From Acetobacteraceae bacterium B3987 (GTDB lineage Bacteria > Pseudomonadota > Alphaproteobacteria > Acetobacterales > Acetobacteraceae): 64,000 nt of DNA. Shown here piece after piece: positions 18,723 through 27,349 of this stretch (positions are counted from its first letter, which is position 1; each line of letters opens with the position of its first letter). A program made the translations under genes and the position numbers. The notes beneath the pieces are model-generated. The model did not search any database, had not been told where the DNA came from, and was given only the letters and a program-made list of their open reading frames with translations. Where the stretch lies: positions 124,001 to 188,000 of the forward strand of contig JAFNMF010000030.1 of the NCBI GenBank assembly GCA_026537415.1, read 5' to 3'.

Positions 18723-19199
18723 TCAGAACCATTCCTTACGATTCTTGACGTACGTCATGTAAAAATCCTCATCGGATTTTGTCATGTAGATAATGCCTTC
18801 AATGAAGGCAATACCCGCGATGATAAAGCTTGGAAGCCCCAAAAGGATAATCCCGAACACTGTCACCAGCAGCATGATGATACCAGCGCGGTTGTAACCC
18901 AGATAAAATTTGTGGACACCCAACCCGCCAAAAAAGAGTGCCAACAGCCCAGCAACCATTTTTGACTTTCCGCCAATCTCATCAAAAGCGTTCCCCAATC
19001 CCCCTTGCCGAGCTGTCGGAACTACAAAGATGGACTGGGCCTCATCATCCTGCACTTCAAAATCAACCGCAGTGCCATTACGCAGCAAAGCACCGTCAGA
19101 CCCGAAGCTGATACCCTTGAAAGAGTAACGCTTGCCGTCATCCCCACTAATAATGCCCTCACCTTGCTTCACGTCGTAATTCAGAATGGTCCCACGCAT
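18723..19199 (-). CDS. TM2-domain membrane protein with N-terminal OB-like domain
   Basis: A 158-residue protein. Residues 1-62 look like a small beta-barrel (R-G-T-I-L-N-Y-D, E-G-I-I-S-G-D-D-G-K-R-Y-S-F), reminiscent of a cold-shock domain. Residues ~85-145 form the TM2 module: K-S-K-M-V-A-G-L-L-A-L-F-F-G-G-L-G-V-H-K-F-Y-L-G, a loop, then a second hydrophobic pair containing I-L-L-G-L-P. The function of TM2 proteins is not established. The cold-shock likeness is my inference from pattern; only the TM2 part is certain. It is a single gene, convergent with the dehydrogenase. Confidence 0.8.
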   Translation of the reverse strand: MRGTILNYDVKQGEGIISGDDGKRYSFKGISFGSDGALLRNGTAVDFEVQDDEAQSIFVVPTARQGGLGNAFDEIGGKSKMVAGLLALFFGGLGVHKFYLGYNRAGIIMLLVTVFGIILLGLPSFIIAGIAFIEGIIYMTKSDEDFYMTYVKNRKEWF

Positions 19200-19321
19200 C
19201 TCATCTCTCCATCTCTACTGAGAAAATCGAGGGTAAAAGAGAAATGACCAGACATAAAGCAACATTTCCGTCAAACATCATTGGGCAGGCATAAAATGCA
19301 CCAGCCTGCAACCGATGCGCT

Positions 19322-20080
19322 CTATTCGGCAAACTGTTCCGCAATAATCCGTTCGGACAGGCTGTGATCCGGATCGAACAGAAGCGTTACTTTCTTCTCA
19401 TTATCCAACCGGACAACCACTTCATCCACATCACGGATTTCCTCCGGCCCTGCAACAGCCGAGGCCGGACGCTTCTCTGTTTCAGACAGGGTAAAACGAA
19501 CCGTCACCCCTGCGGGCAGAAGGGCACCCCGCCAATGCCGGGGATGAAAGGGAGATATGGGTGTCAGAGACAAAAGCTCCGCCCCCAAAGGAATGATCGG
19601 CCCATGAGCCGAACGATTGTACGCCGTTGAACCTGCCGGGGTCGATAGAATGATACCATCGCAGGTCAGACGGGGCATACGCATCCGACCATCAATCTCA
19701 ATACCTATATGCACCGTCTGACGGGTTTCCCGGTACAGGAAGACATCATTAAAGCCAATGCCCTCATGTATCTCCCCAGATTTGGTCCGTGCCCACATAT
19801 GCAAAGGAGCAATTTCCGTATGCTGGGCATAGGCCAAACGTTGCGGAAGATGATCTTCTTTCGGGTTATTCATGAGGAACCCGATCGTCCCGTAATTCAT
19901 GCCAAAAACAGGGAGATCACTACCACAGATATGCAGTAATGTCTCCAGCATGAATCCATCGCCCCCCAGACACACCAGCACCTCAGCCTGATCCAGCGGC
20001 ACATTACCGTACCGCCCAGTAAAACGCTTTAGTGCCTCCTGAGCAGCCTCGGTAGGCGCAGCAACGAACGCTATGTTCAT
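19322..20080 (-). CDS. nadK: NAD kinase
   Basis: NadK (252 residues) phosphorylates NAD to NADP in the cytoplasm. The diagnostic G-G-D-G (residues 39-42) and G-T-I-G-F-L-M-N motifs, and the S-T-P-A-G-S-T-A-Y-N active-site segment (about residues 150-160), are all intact. It is the last of three closely spaced minus-strand genes after purH and a small exported protein, and starts 8 bases beyond the stop of the latter, so it is probably in the purH transcript. Confidence 0.93.
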   Translation of the reverse strand: MNIAFVAAPTEAAQEALKRFTGRYGNVPLDQAEVLVCLGGDGFMLETLLHICGSDLPVFGMNYGTIGFLMNNPKEDHLPQRLAYAQHTEIAPLHMWARTKSGEIHEGIGFNDVFLYRETRQTVHIGIEIDGRMRMPRLTCDGIILSTPAGSTAYNRSAHGPIIPLGAELLSLTPISPFHPRHWRGALLPAGVTVRFTLSETEKRPASAVAGPEEIRDVDEVVVRLDNEKKVTLLFDPDHSLSERIIAEQFAE

Positions 20081-20088
20081 ACGCCGCC

Positions 20089-20478
20089 TCAGGGAGCCCC
20101 ACTTCCCTGCGGCTGAATCACATCATACGCCGCTGAACCGGGATAAGCCCCCTTGCGGACATCCAATGCCGAAGGGCAAACCAGCCTGTCTTTATCATAA
20201 AGAGCCAAAACCCAGATTTTCCGCCCATCAAGGCTGAGCAGCCCATGCACTTTCACGTCATTAGACAGACGGACGAAAGGCAGAAGGGACTCCGGCATGA
20301 CAACATCCCGTCCATCAGAGAACAGAACACCATCACCCGTAATCCGGCTGACCGTGCCTGTAAAAACGGGCACGGGCTTCACGTCATACTGACAGTCTGC
20401 GGCCTGAGCCGCCAGAGGCATCAGAGCGGACAGGCCACAAACCAGCACGAAAAAAGCAGAAAACCGGGTGATCATCAT
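20089..20478 (-). CDS. Small exported protein of unknown function
   Basis: About 129 residues, with a signal peptide ending near A-A-Q-A-A. The mature part begins with a Cys (A-D-C-Q-Y-D) and has strand-like segments (F-T-G-T-V-S-R-I-T-G-D-G-V-L-F-S-D-G-R-D), so it is probably a periplasmic beta-rich domain with a second Cys for a disulfide. A TTG at 20487 overlaps the purH stop, but GAGG lies just before the paired ATG codons at 20478 and 20475, so the start is one of these. The gene lies between purH and nadK. I do not recognise the family. Confidence 0.75.
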   Translation of the reverse strand: MMITRFSAFFVLVCGLSALMPLAAQAADCQYDVKPVPVFTGTVSRITGDGVLFSDGRDVVMPESLLPFVRLSNDVKVHGLLSLDGRKIWVLALYDKDRLVCPSALDVRKGAYPGSAAYDVIQPQGSGAP

Positions 20479-20483
20479 AAACC

Positions 20484-22073
20484 TCAATGTCTGAAGTGGC
20501 GCATCCCCGTAAAGACCATGGCGATACCTGCGGCATCAGCAGCATCGATCACTTCCTGATCCCGAATGGACCCACCGGGCTGAATGACAGCCGTAGCCCC
20601 TGCTGCAACCACGCTCTCCAGCCCATCGGCAAAGGGGAAGAACGCATCAGAAGCAGCAACGGACCCTTTGGTCAGAGCCTCAGACTCTCCAGCTGCGTGA
20701 GCGGCATCTTCACTCTTACGGGCGGCAATCCGTGCGCTGTCCACGCGGGACATCTGCCCGGCACCGATGCCCACCGTAGCCTGATTCTTCACATAGATCA
20801 CGGCGTTGGATTTCACATGTTTGGCAACACGGAAGGAGAACAGAAGGTCTGCCATTTCCTGCGCCGTCGGCTTACGCTTCGTCACAACCTTCAGCATGTC
20901 TTCCGTCACATGCCCATTATCCCGGCTCTGGGCAAGGAACCCGCCAGAAACAGAGCGGAAGGACAGACCCGGTGCCTGAGCATCCGGCACACCACCCGTC
21001 AACAGCAGGCGCAGGTTCTTCTTCTTCGCCAGAATGGCCTTCGCCCCTTCATCAGCGTCAGGGGCCACGATCACCTCGGTAAAGATCGCACTGATCTGCT
21101 CAGCCGTGGCTTCATCCAGCGTACGGTTCAGGGCCACGATGCCACCAAAGGCGGAAACCGGGTCACAGCGCAGAGCAGCCTTCCATGCCTCCACCAGCGT
21201 AGCAGCAGACGCCACACCACACGGGTTGGCATGCTTGACGATCACCACGGTCGGCTCATCAAACTCTGCCACAGCCTCAAAGGCGGCATCTGTGTCATTG
21301 AGGTTGTTATAGCTCAGGGCCTTCCCCTGAATCTGCTTGGCCGTAGCCAGACCGGGCCGTGCGCTACCATCCCGATAGAAAGCCGCTGCCTGATGAGGGT
21401 TCTCACCATAGCGCAGCAGCTCGTCACGCTGACCGGACAGCGTCAGGACCGGCGGCAGAGCAACCTTGCCCGGCTCGCCATTCTGCTGGGTGAACCATGC
21501 GGAAATCATCCCGTCATAAGCTGCCGTATGGGTGTAGGCCGCAGCCGCCCATTCCCGACGTTCGGCCAGTGTCGTACCGCCCTGTTCCAGAGCGGCAAGG
21601 AAGCCTGCATACTGGGCAGGGCTTGTCAGAATGGCAACAGACGCAAAGTTCTTGGCAGCCGCTCGCACCATGGCCGGACCACCAATATCAATATTTTCAA
21701 CACACTGTTCCGCATCAGCCCCTGAGGCCACAGTGGCAGCAAAGGGGTAGAGATTAACGCAGACCAGATCAATCGGCGCAATGCCGTGTTCCTGCATCTG
21801 CGCCTTATGCTCTTCCTTGTCCCGCCGGCCAAGAATACCACCATGAATCCAAGGCACCAGTGTCTTGACCCGGCCATCCAGAATCTCGGGGAAACCTGTA
21901 TGCTCGGACACTTCCTTTACCGGTAGGCCAGCTTCACGCAATGTACGGGCTGAACCACCAGTAGAGAGGATCTCGACATTCCGGGCCACAAGGGCACGAG
22001 CCAGATCAACCAGCCCTGTCTTGTCGGAAACAGACAAAAGGGCACGACGGGGAGAAAAGCGTGTATCAGTCAT
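20484..22073 (-). CDS. purH: Bifunctional AICAR formyltransferase / IMP cyclohydrolase
   Basis: PurH (529 residues) performs the last two steps of purine synthesis, formylating AICAR and closing the ring to IMP. The N-terminal MGS-like cyclohydrolase domain starts [10 protein letters not shown] and includes L-S-T-G-G-S-A. The formyltransferase domain carries V-K-H-A-N-P-C-G (Lys and His of the active site). The ending, G-M-R-H-F-R-H, is typical of the family. The length is normal. It heads a likely three-gene transcript with the exported protein and nadK. Confidence 0.97.
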   Translation of the reverse strand: MTDTRFSPRRALLSVSDKTGLVDLARALVARNVEILSTGGSARTLREAGLPVKEVSEHTGFPEILDGRVKTLVPWIHGGILGRRDKEEHKAQMQEHGIAPIDLVCVNLYPFAATVASGADAEQCVENIDIGGPAMVRAAAKNFASVAILTSPAQYAGFLAALEQGGTTLAERREWAAAAYTHTAAYDGMISAWFTQQNGEPGKVALPPVLTLSGQRDELLRYGENPHQAAAFYRDGSARPGLATAKQIQGKALSYNNLNDTDAAFEAVAEFDEPTVVIVKHANPCGVASAATLVEAWKAALRCDPVSAFGGIVALNRTLDEATAEQISAIFTEVIVAPDADEGAKAILAKKKNLRLLLTGGVPDAQAPGLSFRSVSGGFLAQSRDNGHVTEDMLKVVTKRKPTAQEMADLLFSFRVAKHVKSNAVIYVKNQATVGIGAGQMSRVDSARIAARKSEDAAHAAGESEALTKGSVAASDAFFPFADGLESVVAAGATAVIQPGGSIRDQEVIDAADAAGIAMVFTGMRHFRH

Positions 22074-22161
22074 GATTGTGGCATATCCCCCACCTTCCCA
22101 CTGTGCAAGACAGATTCATGTAATACAGACCGCAAAAAGCCACTTTCTCACCATCTCTGCC

Positions 22162-23694
22162 TTATCGGGCCACTTTCTCTTCTTTTTCATCCTTGGCCTC
22201 AGCCACCATGCGCTGCTCGGTGGCGGCAAGCACGGGCTGCCAGCCCCCGCCCAATGCCCGATAGAGGCTGACAGCGGCCAGTGTCGTCTCCATCCGCAGA
22301 TCCGCCAACGTCACCTGACTGGAAAGCAGCATGGATTCCGCCCGGTCCACCTCCAGAAACGGCACGGCTCCATCCTCATATTGCAGACGGGCCGCCCTGT
22401 AAGCCTTCCGGTTCTGCTGCACCAGTTCCGAAACATGCTGATAGCGGAGCTGAATTTGGGCCAGCCTTGTGATGGCGTCATCCACATCCCGCCATGCATT
22501 CAAAACCGTCTGACGATAGGCCAGAGCGGCTTCCTTCTGCTCGGCTTTCTTCAGGGCCAGCGTGCCCCTCAGCCGTCCTCCTTCAAAGATCGGCACATTC
22601 ACGGTTGGGCCAAGGGTGAAATATTTGGCCGCAGGCATGAAGAAATCCCCTGCCGAAAGGCTCTGCGTCCCCAGATTGCCCGCCAGATTGATATCCGGAT
22701 AGAACGCCGCCTTCGCTGCCCCCACCTCAGCCGTGGCCGCATGAAGGCGGGCATCCGCCACCATGATGTCCGGCCTGCGCTGCGCCAGACTGGAAGGCAC
22801 ATCCACCCCGACCGAAACAGGCACATCCAGCTGTGACCTGACGGGCAGCAGCTCTTCCTCCAGCGCACGGGGCGGCAGGTCCAGCATGACGCCCATCGTG
22901 TTGATCAGGGCTGCCTGCATGTCCCTCAGGGGTGGCAGGGCACTGTCTGTCTGCTCCACCTGCCCACGGGCCTGTGCCACTTCCAGATCATTCGCCGCCC
23001 CTTCCTTCTGGCGGGCCAGAACGAGAGCCAGATCATGCCGTACAAGAGCCTGATGCCGTTCCGTCAGGCCTATCTGCGCCTGAACCGCCCTCAGCCTCAG
23101 ATAGGCCTCCACGAAATCAGCCAGACGGGCCAGCGCAATGCCACGGGCATAGGCCTGCTGCTCGTCCACACGGGCCTTTCCGGCTTCCACAAGGCGACGG
23201 ATGCGACCAAAAACATCCATGTCCCACGAGGCCGAGCCAATATTGGCATATTGCTCATATTGCAGATTGGACCCCGGTGCAGGCTCGGCCAGTGTCAGAA
23301 AGCCCTTCCGACTCTGCTGTGTCCATGTATAAGACCCGGCCCAGTTGAGGCTTGGCACCCCCTCTGCAGCCACGACCTTCAACTGCCCACGGGCCTGAAG
23401 CACACGGGTCGCCGCCTGCCGGATATCCAGATTCTCCCGGGAAAGCCGGTCCACCAGCCTGTTCAGGACGGGGTCATGCCATTGCTGCCACCAGCTAACA
23501 TCCACCGCTGCGGGACCTGTGAAACCACGGTTCCGCTTCTCCCGTGCATCAGCAGCCTTCTGCCATACGGCGGGCTGGTCGGCCTCCTTCGGCGTGTGAT
23601 AGTCCGGCCCCATCCGCACACATCCACCCAGAGCCAGCAGAACCAGCCCCACCACTCCCTGCCGACCACGAACAGACAGACCTTTCACGCTCAT
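22162..23694 (-). CDS. Outer-membrane efflux lipoprotein (NodT/OprM family)
   Basis: A 510-residue TolC-like outer-membrane channel of a tripartite efflux pump. The N-terminus carries a lipobox L-G-G-C (Cys25), then V-R-M-G-P-D-Y, a common NodT-family opening. Two outer-membrane efflux repeats rich in R-Q-A-A-T-R-V-L-Q-A-R-G-Q-L type helices follow. The last ~15 residues are charged. Its ATG overlaps the HlyD gene stop by four bases, making it the third gene of a permease-adaptor-channel operon. Confidence 0.92.
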   Translation of the reverse strand: MSVKGLSVRGRQGVVGLVLLALGGCVRMGPDYHTPKEADQPAVWQKAADAREKRNRGFTGPAAVDVSWWQQWHDPVLNRLVDRLSRENLDIRQAATRVLQARGQLKVVAAEGVPSLNWAGSYTWTQQSRKGFLTLAEPAPGSNLQYEQYANIGSASWDMDVFGRIRRLVEAGKARVDEQQAYARGIALARLADFVEAYLRLRAVQAQIGLTERHQALVRHDLALVLARQKEGAANDLEVAQARGQVEQTDSALPPLRDMQAALINTMGVMLDLPPRALEEELLPVRSQLDVPVSVGVDVPSSLAQRRPDIMVADARLHAATAEVGAAKAAFYPDINLAGNLGTQSLSAGDFFMPAAKYFTLGPTVNVPIFEGGRLRGTLALKKAEQKEAALAYRQTVLNAWRDVDDAITRLAQIQLRYQHVSELVQQNRKAYRAARLQYEDGAVPFLEVDRAESMLLSSQVTLADLRMETTLAAVSLYRALGGGWQPVLAATEQRMVAEAKDEKEEKVAR

Positions 23695-24878
23695 TTGTCC
23701 GTCACCGCCCGGTCTGTCCGTATCTGTGCCCTGACCACGGAACTCAGCCCCGTATCCACGGTTGTCTCAACGGAAAAACCCATCCGCAGCAGACGGGCCA
23801 GAGGCTGACCCGGCACCAGCGTGATCTTGACGGGCAGACGCTGAACGATCTTGGTAAAATTGCCCGTGGCATTTTCAGGGGCCAAAGGCGCAAAAGCTGC
23901 GCCAGACGCAGGCGGAACACTGTCCACGACACCATCCAGATCAATATCATAGGCATCCACATGGATACGGGCTTTCTGGCCGGGGCGCATATGCTGGAGG
24001 GCAAGCTCCCGATAGTTCGCTTCAATCCAGAGCTGATCCATCGGGACCACCACCATGAGGGCAGCACCATCCGGCACATAATTGCCGCTCTGCACCGTAC
24101 GTTCCCCGACCATGCCATCAAAAGGGGCACGGATGGATGTATAAGACAGATTCAGCTCGGCCTGATGCACCCGTGCCTGGTCCACATCCACCTGACGACG
24201 GCTGGAATCCTGTCGTGCCTCCAGCACACGGAGCTGCGCCTCTGCCGCATCCCTCTGCGCCTCTGCCGCCTGAAGGGAGGCTGTCAGATCATCCAGACTG
24301 GCACGGGTCCGCTCGCCTTCTTCCCGGCTTCCTGCACCATTGAGGGCCAGATGGGCATAACGGCTGGCATTCTGTTTCGCAAAAAGCAGCTGGGCGGAGA
24401 GTTGAGCCACACGGGCCTTTGCCTCGGCGATGATGGAAGGCTGACGAGCCACGCTGGCAGCGGCATCCATCACAAGGGCACGGTCATGTGCTTCCACCGC
24501 CCGAGCTTGATCCAGTGCCGTCTGGTAGTCCCGTGGGTCCAGCTGCACGAGGATGTCCCCGGCATGAACGGTCTGGTTGTCATCCACCTGAACGGACACG
24601 ACCTGTCCGGGCACACGGGGCGCGATGACGCTGTAATGCGCCGTCACATAAGCATCATTCGTCCATACATGCGCTGCCGGGACGAAAACGATGACCAGCA
24701 CACTGATGATGAAGGTGAAAATGATGCCACCAGCCAGCAGGAACGGCCAACGCTTCCGCCTCTTACTGGCCAGTGCCGCACCATCAGCAGGCACCGTCTT
24801 CGTACCATCGGCCAGTGGATGGGCCTGTCCTGCCTGCTTCCCTGCCTTCTGTGTCATCCCTGTGTCTCCCGCTTTCAT
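23691..24878 (-). CDS. HlyD-family membrane fusion protein (EmrA type)
   Basis: The 395-residue periplasmic adaptor linking the inner-membrane permease to the outer-membrane channel. One transmembrane segment lies at about residues 46-68 after a short cytoplasmic tail. The biotinyl-lipoyl half-motif follows (V-D-D-N-Q-T-V-H-A-G-D-I-L-V-Q-L-D-P), then a coiled-coil hairpin rich in Ala and Gln, and the returning lipoyl half (S-I-R-A-P-F-D-G-M-V). The layout is that of EmrA. The ATG at 24878 overlaps the permease stop; an ATG at 24857 after GGGAGA is an alternative start. Confidence 0.9.
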   Translation of the reverse strand: MKAGDTGMTQKAGKQAGQAHPLADGTKTVPADGAALASKRRKRWPFLLAGGIIFTFIISVLVIVFVPAAHVWTNDAYVTAHYSVIAPRVPGQVVSVQVDDNQTVHAGDILVQLDPRDYQTALDQARAVEAHDRALVMDAAASVARQPSIIAEAKARVAQLSAQLLFAKQNASRYAHLALNGAGSREEGERTRASLDDLTASLQAAEAQRDAAEAQLRVLEARQDSSRRQVDVDQARVHQAELNLSYTSIRAPFDGMVGERTVQSGNYVPDGAALMVVVPMDQLWIEANYRELALQHMRPGQKARIHVDAYDIDLDGVVDSVPPASGAAFAPLAPENATGNFTKIVQRLPVKITLVPGQPLARLLRMGFSVETTVDTGLSSVVRAQIRTDRAVTDK

Positions 24879-26494
24879 AGTCTGATGCTCTCCTTGCGAT
24901 GAGCCACTGGCTGGTCAGGTGATGCGGCCCCACGGGGGGCAAAAACGACCCACGGCGGATAGGTCCGCACAGGCACCAGCAGAATGAAGAACATCAGCAC
25001 CACCAACAGAGCCGCCAGAACGCAGAAAAGGTCCGACAGGGTCAGCACGGCGGCCTGATGATGAAACTGTTCCTTAAGGTAGCCCATGCTCCCCCGGTAA
25101 CGGGGCCTTCCATCCGGCAGAAGCGGGGTCGGACTCTGGATGAGCGGGCTGCTCCCCTGCACCAGTGAGTACCGGTACTGACCCAGATGATCCGCCAGAC
25201 GGTCTGAATGGAGACCGCCCCGCCAGCGGCCGACCAGCTCCATCAGCCAGCTTCCGCTGACCATCATGAAAGCACGGGGCATGTTCACCAGCGCCACGGC
25301 AAAAGGAGATTCTTCCGCCACCACGGCATTGGTAGACATCAGCAGCAGGGAGGACAGCACCATCACCCCGCCAATCCCCTGAAGGAACTGCCAGACATAG
25401 AATTCCGGCCTCTGCCACACGGACGTGACCAGTGAATCCCCACAGCAGGCAATGAACATGCACGCCATGCCGACAAACCCGACAATCCGGCAGTCCACAT
25501 CCCGCCGGTTGAGCAGATACCCCACCAGCGGGGCAATGGCGATCTCCACGGCGGCAACTTCCAGCGTCACAAGGTAGCTCTGCTCTGGCCGGTATCCCAC
25601 GACCTTTGTCAGAAACTGCAAGGGCACGGCAGACGCTGAAAGGGACACCACCACAAACAGGCTGATCCCCCCGACCCCGTAAATGTAATTATTCCGGCTG
25701 AGCAGCTGGAAGCGGAAGAAGGGTAACGGATGCTTCCATTCATTCCAGATCAGCAGCGGCACGGCCACCAGCCCGATGGCTCCCAGAACACAGATCAGCG
25801 GTGAATTGAACCAGTCCAGCCAGTCCCCAAGAGACAGAACGGTCGTCAGACACCATGCAGCAACCGCAAAAAAGAACAGGCCAGAACCATTGAAAATCTG
25901 AAGCCGATGATGCTGCGGTTCCATGACGGGCATCCCGTACCAAATCAGCAGCCCTGCCAGTGTCCCCAGCGGGATGGCCTGAAGAAAAATGAACTGCCAG
26001 CTCAGCAGGTCCGTCCATAATCCGGCCAGCATCGTTCCGAGATAGGGGAAACAGGTGGAAACCAGCGTATAGGCCACCAGCCCGTAAGCCCGCAGATTGA
26101 AAGGCAGTATCTTGAGAATGGAAAACATCAGAAGCGGAATGGCAAAACCACCCGCCAGCCCCTGCACACTCCGCAGGACATAAAGCAGGAATGGCGTCTG
26201 GCAAAATGCCATGGGAACGATGCTGCATACGGCCAGTGTCAGCACAAAAAAAGCCCAACGCCGCAGACTGAACGTGATGGCCATCCACGGAGACAGCCCA
26301 GCCCCAATGACCTGTGCGGATGTATAGAGACTAACGAACCAGCGGGATGGGTCATGGCTCAGCCCCATACCCCCCATGATGTCATTAAGGCCCTGTGCCG
26401 ATACCTGTTCGTTCAGTGTCGTCATGATGGCTGTCAGCAACACGCCGGACAAACCAATAATTGACGTCATATGGGCACGAACAGCTTTCAACAA
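24875..26494 (-). CDS. DHA2-family drug efflux permease (EmrB type)
   Basis: A 539-residue major facilitator with about 14 hydrophobic segments, as in the DHA2 proton-antiporter family. It is the permease of the three-gene efflux operon with the adaptor and channel genes downstream. The N-terminal start is a TTG: GGAGGG lies just upstream, with TTG codons at 26494 and 26491 and an ATG at 26470 as alternatives. Substrates of such systems are usually hydrophobic toxins, and the specificity cannot be read here. Two inverted repeats lie in the upstream region, but no regulator gene is adjacent. Confidence 0.88.
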   Translation of the reverse strand: MLKAVRAHMTSIIGLSGVLLTAIMTTLNEQVSAQGLNDIMGGMGLSHDPSRWFVSLYTSAQVIGAGLSPWMAITFSLRRWAFFVLTLAVCSIVPMAFCQTPFLLYVLRSVQGLAGGFAIPLLMFSILKILPFNLRAYGLVAYTLVSTCFPYLGTMLAGLWTDLLSWQFIFLQAIPLGTLAGLLIWYGMPVMEPQHHRLQIFNGSGLFFFAVAAWCLTTVLSLGDWLDWFNSPLICVLGAIGLVAVPLLIWNEWKHPLPFFRFQLLSRNNYIYGVGGISLFVVVSLSASAVPLQFLTKVVGYRPEQSYLVTLEVAAVEIAIAPLVGYLLNRRDVDCRIVGFVGMACMFIACCGDSLVTSVWQRPEFYVWQFLQGIGGVMVLSSLLLMSTNAVVAEESPFAVALVNMPRAFMMVSGSWLMELVGRWRGGLHSDRLADHLGQYRYSLVQGSSPLIQSPTPLLPDGRPRYRGSMGYLKEQFHHQAAVLTLSDLFCVLAALLVVLMFFILLVPVRTYPPWVVFAPRGAASPDQPVAHRKESIRL

Positions 26495-26501
26495 TCCCTC
26501 C

Positions 26502-26515
26502 TGACTGAGTAGTCA
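26502..26515. promoter_or_regulatory. Inverted repeat upstream of the efflux operon
   Basis: TGACT-GAGT-AGTCA is a 5-bp-arm palindrome within the leader of the efflux operon, just before its ribosome site. It may be a regulator operator or a chance repeat. Confidence 0.3.
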
Positions 26516-26579
26516 AAGCTGTATCAGGGAACGAAATGTATTTTAACCGAAAGATCACTTTCCTATGATTATCCGACCA

Positions 26580-26603
26580 GTCTGTTACTTTAAAACAACA
26601 GAC
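26580..26603. promoter_or_regulatory. Inverted repeat, possible operator
   Basis: GTCTGTT and AACAGAC form perfect 7-bp arms around a 10-base AT-rich spacer, about 90-110 bases upstream of the efflux permease start. The symmetry and position suggest a repressor site, but no regulator is encoded nearby. Confidence 0.4.
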
Positions 26604-26636
26604 CATTCACCTCCCTTCCATCTTGGAGCAGACAAT

Positions 26637-26678
26637 AAAAAAATAGCGGGACACACAGCCGTACTGCATGTCCCGCTA
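26637..26678 (-). terminator. Intrinsic terminator of edd-eda
   Basis: On the minus strand a 10-bp stem TAGCGGGACA / TGTCCCGCTA is followed by seven T. It lies about 50 bases beyond the eda stop, so it should end the edd-eda message. Confidence 0.85.
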
Positions 26679-26728
26679 CCTCTAGATAGAGAGACCCGAG
26701 AGCCTCCCTATCCCATCATAAGCTCGCC

Positions 26729-27349
26729 TTAGCGCAGGCCCAGAGCCTTGGTCCGCTTGGCAACTTCCTCAGGGGACGCATCGCCAGATGTCAGCCAGGA
26801 ACCACCGACACACCCAACGGTCGGCAGGGCCAGCCAATCCTTATAAGTGGCTTCAGTGATGCCACCTGTCGGGCAGAAACGCACGCCAAGGTTACCGAAC
26901 ACGGCGGACAGACCCTTGAGGGCCGGAATGCCACCGTTTGTCATGGCCGGAAAGAACTTGAAGCGGCGCAGCCCCAGGTCCAGACCCATCATGATGTCGC
27001 TGGCATTGGCCGTGCCGGGCAGGAACGGAATGTCACGCTCCAGCGCACCTTTGGCCAGAGCCGGCGTGATACCGGGGCTGACGATGAACTTTGCACCGGC
27101 CTTGATAGCCTTATCCATCTGCTCGGTGTTCAGCACCGTACCGGCACCAACCAGTGCGCCTTCCACCTTGGACATCTCGGAGATGACATCCAGAGCAGCC
27201 GGTGTACGCAGTGTCACCTCCAGAGTGGAGATACCGCCAGCGACCAGAGCCTCGGCAATCGGGCGGGCCTTGGCCACATCCTCAACAACCAGAACAGGCA
27301 TAATCGGGCTGCGGTCCATCACCGCATCCAGTCTCTCGATGTAGCTCAT
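26729..27349 (-). CDS. eda: KHG/KDPG aldolase
   Basis: Eda (206 residues) cleaves 2-keto-3-deoxy-6-phosphogluconate to pyruvate and glyceraldehyde 3-phosphate, the last step of the Entner-Doudoroff pathway. Typical motifs are P-V-L-V-V-E-D, S-T-L-E-V-T-L-R-T (catalytic Glu), F-I-V-S-P-G, and F-K-F-F-P-A with the Schiff-base Lys at about residue 132, followed by the C-P-T-G-G-I phosphate site. It overlaps the edd stop by four bases, so the two are co-translated. Confidence 0.96.
   Translation of the reverse strand: MSYIERLDAVMDRSPIMPVLVVEDVAKARPIAEALVAGGISTLEVTLRTPAALDVISEMSKVEGALVGAGTVLNTEQMDKAIKAGAKFIVSPGITPALAKGALERDIPFLPGTANASDIMMGLDLGLRRFKFFPAMTNGGIPALKGLSAVFGNLGVRFCPTGGITEATYKDWLALPTVGCVGGSWLTSGDASPEEVAKRTKALGLR

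Noticed and set aside
20487-21725. A 412-codon open frame opposite purH
   Set aside because: It is antisense to a fully conserved enzyme gene and has no recognisable motif or ribosome site.
23544-24902. A 452-codon open frame opposite the HlyD gene
   Set aside because: It is antisense to the efflux adaptor gene and has the composition of a shadow frame.
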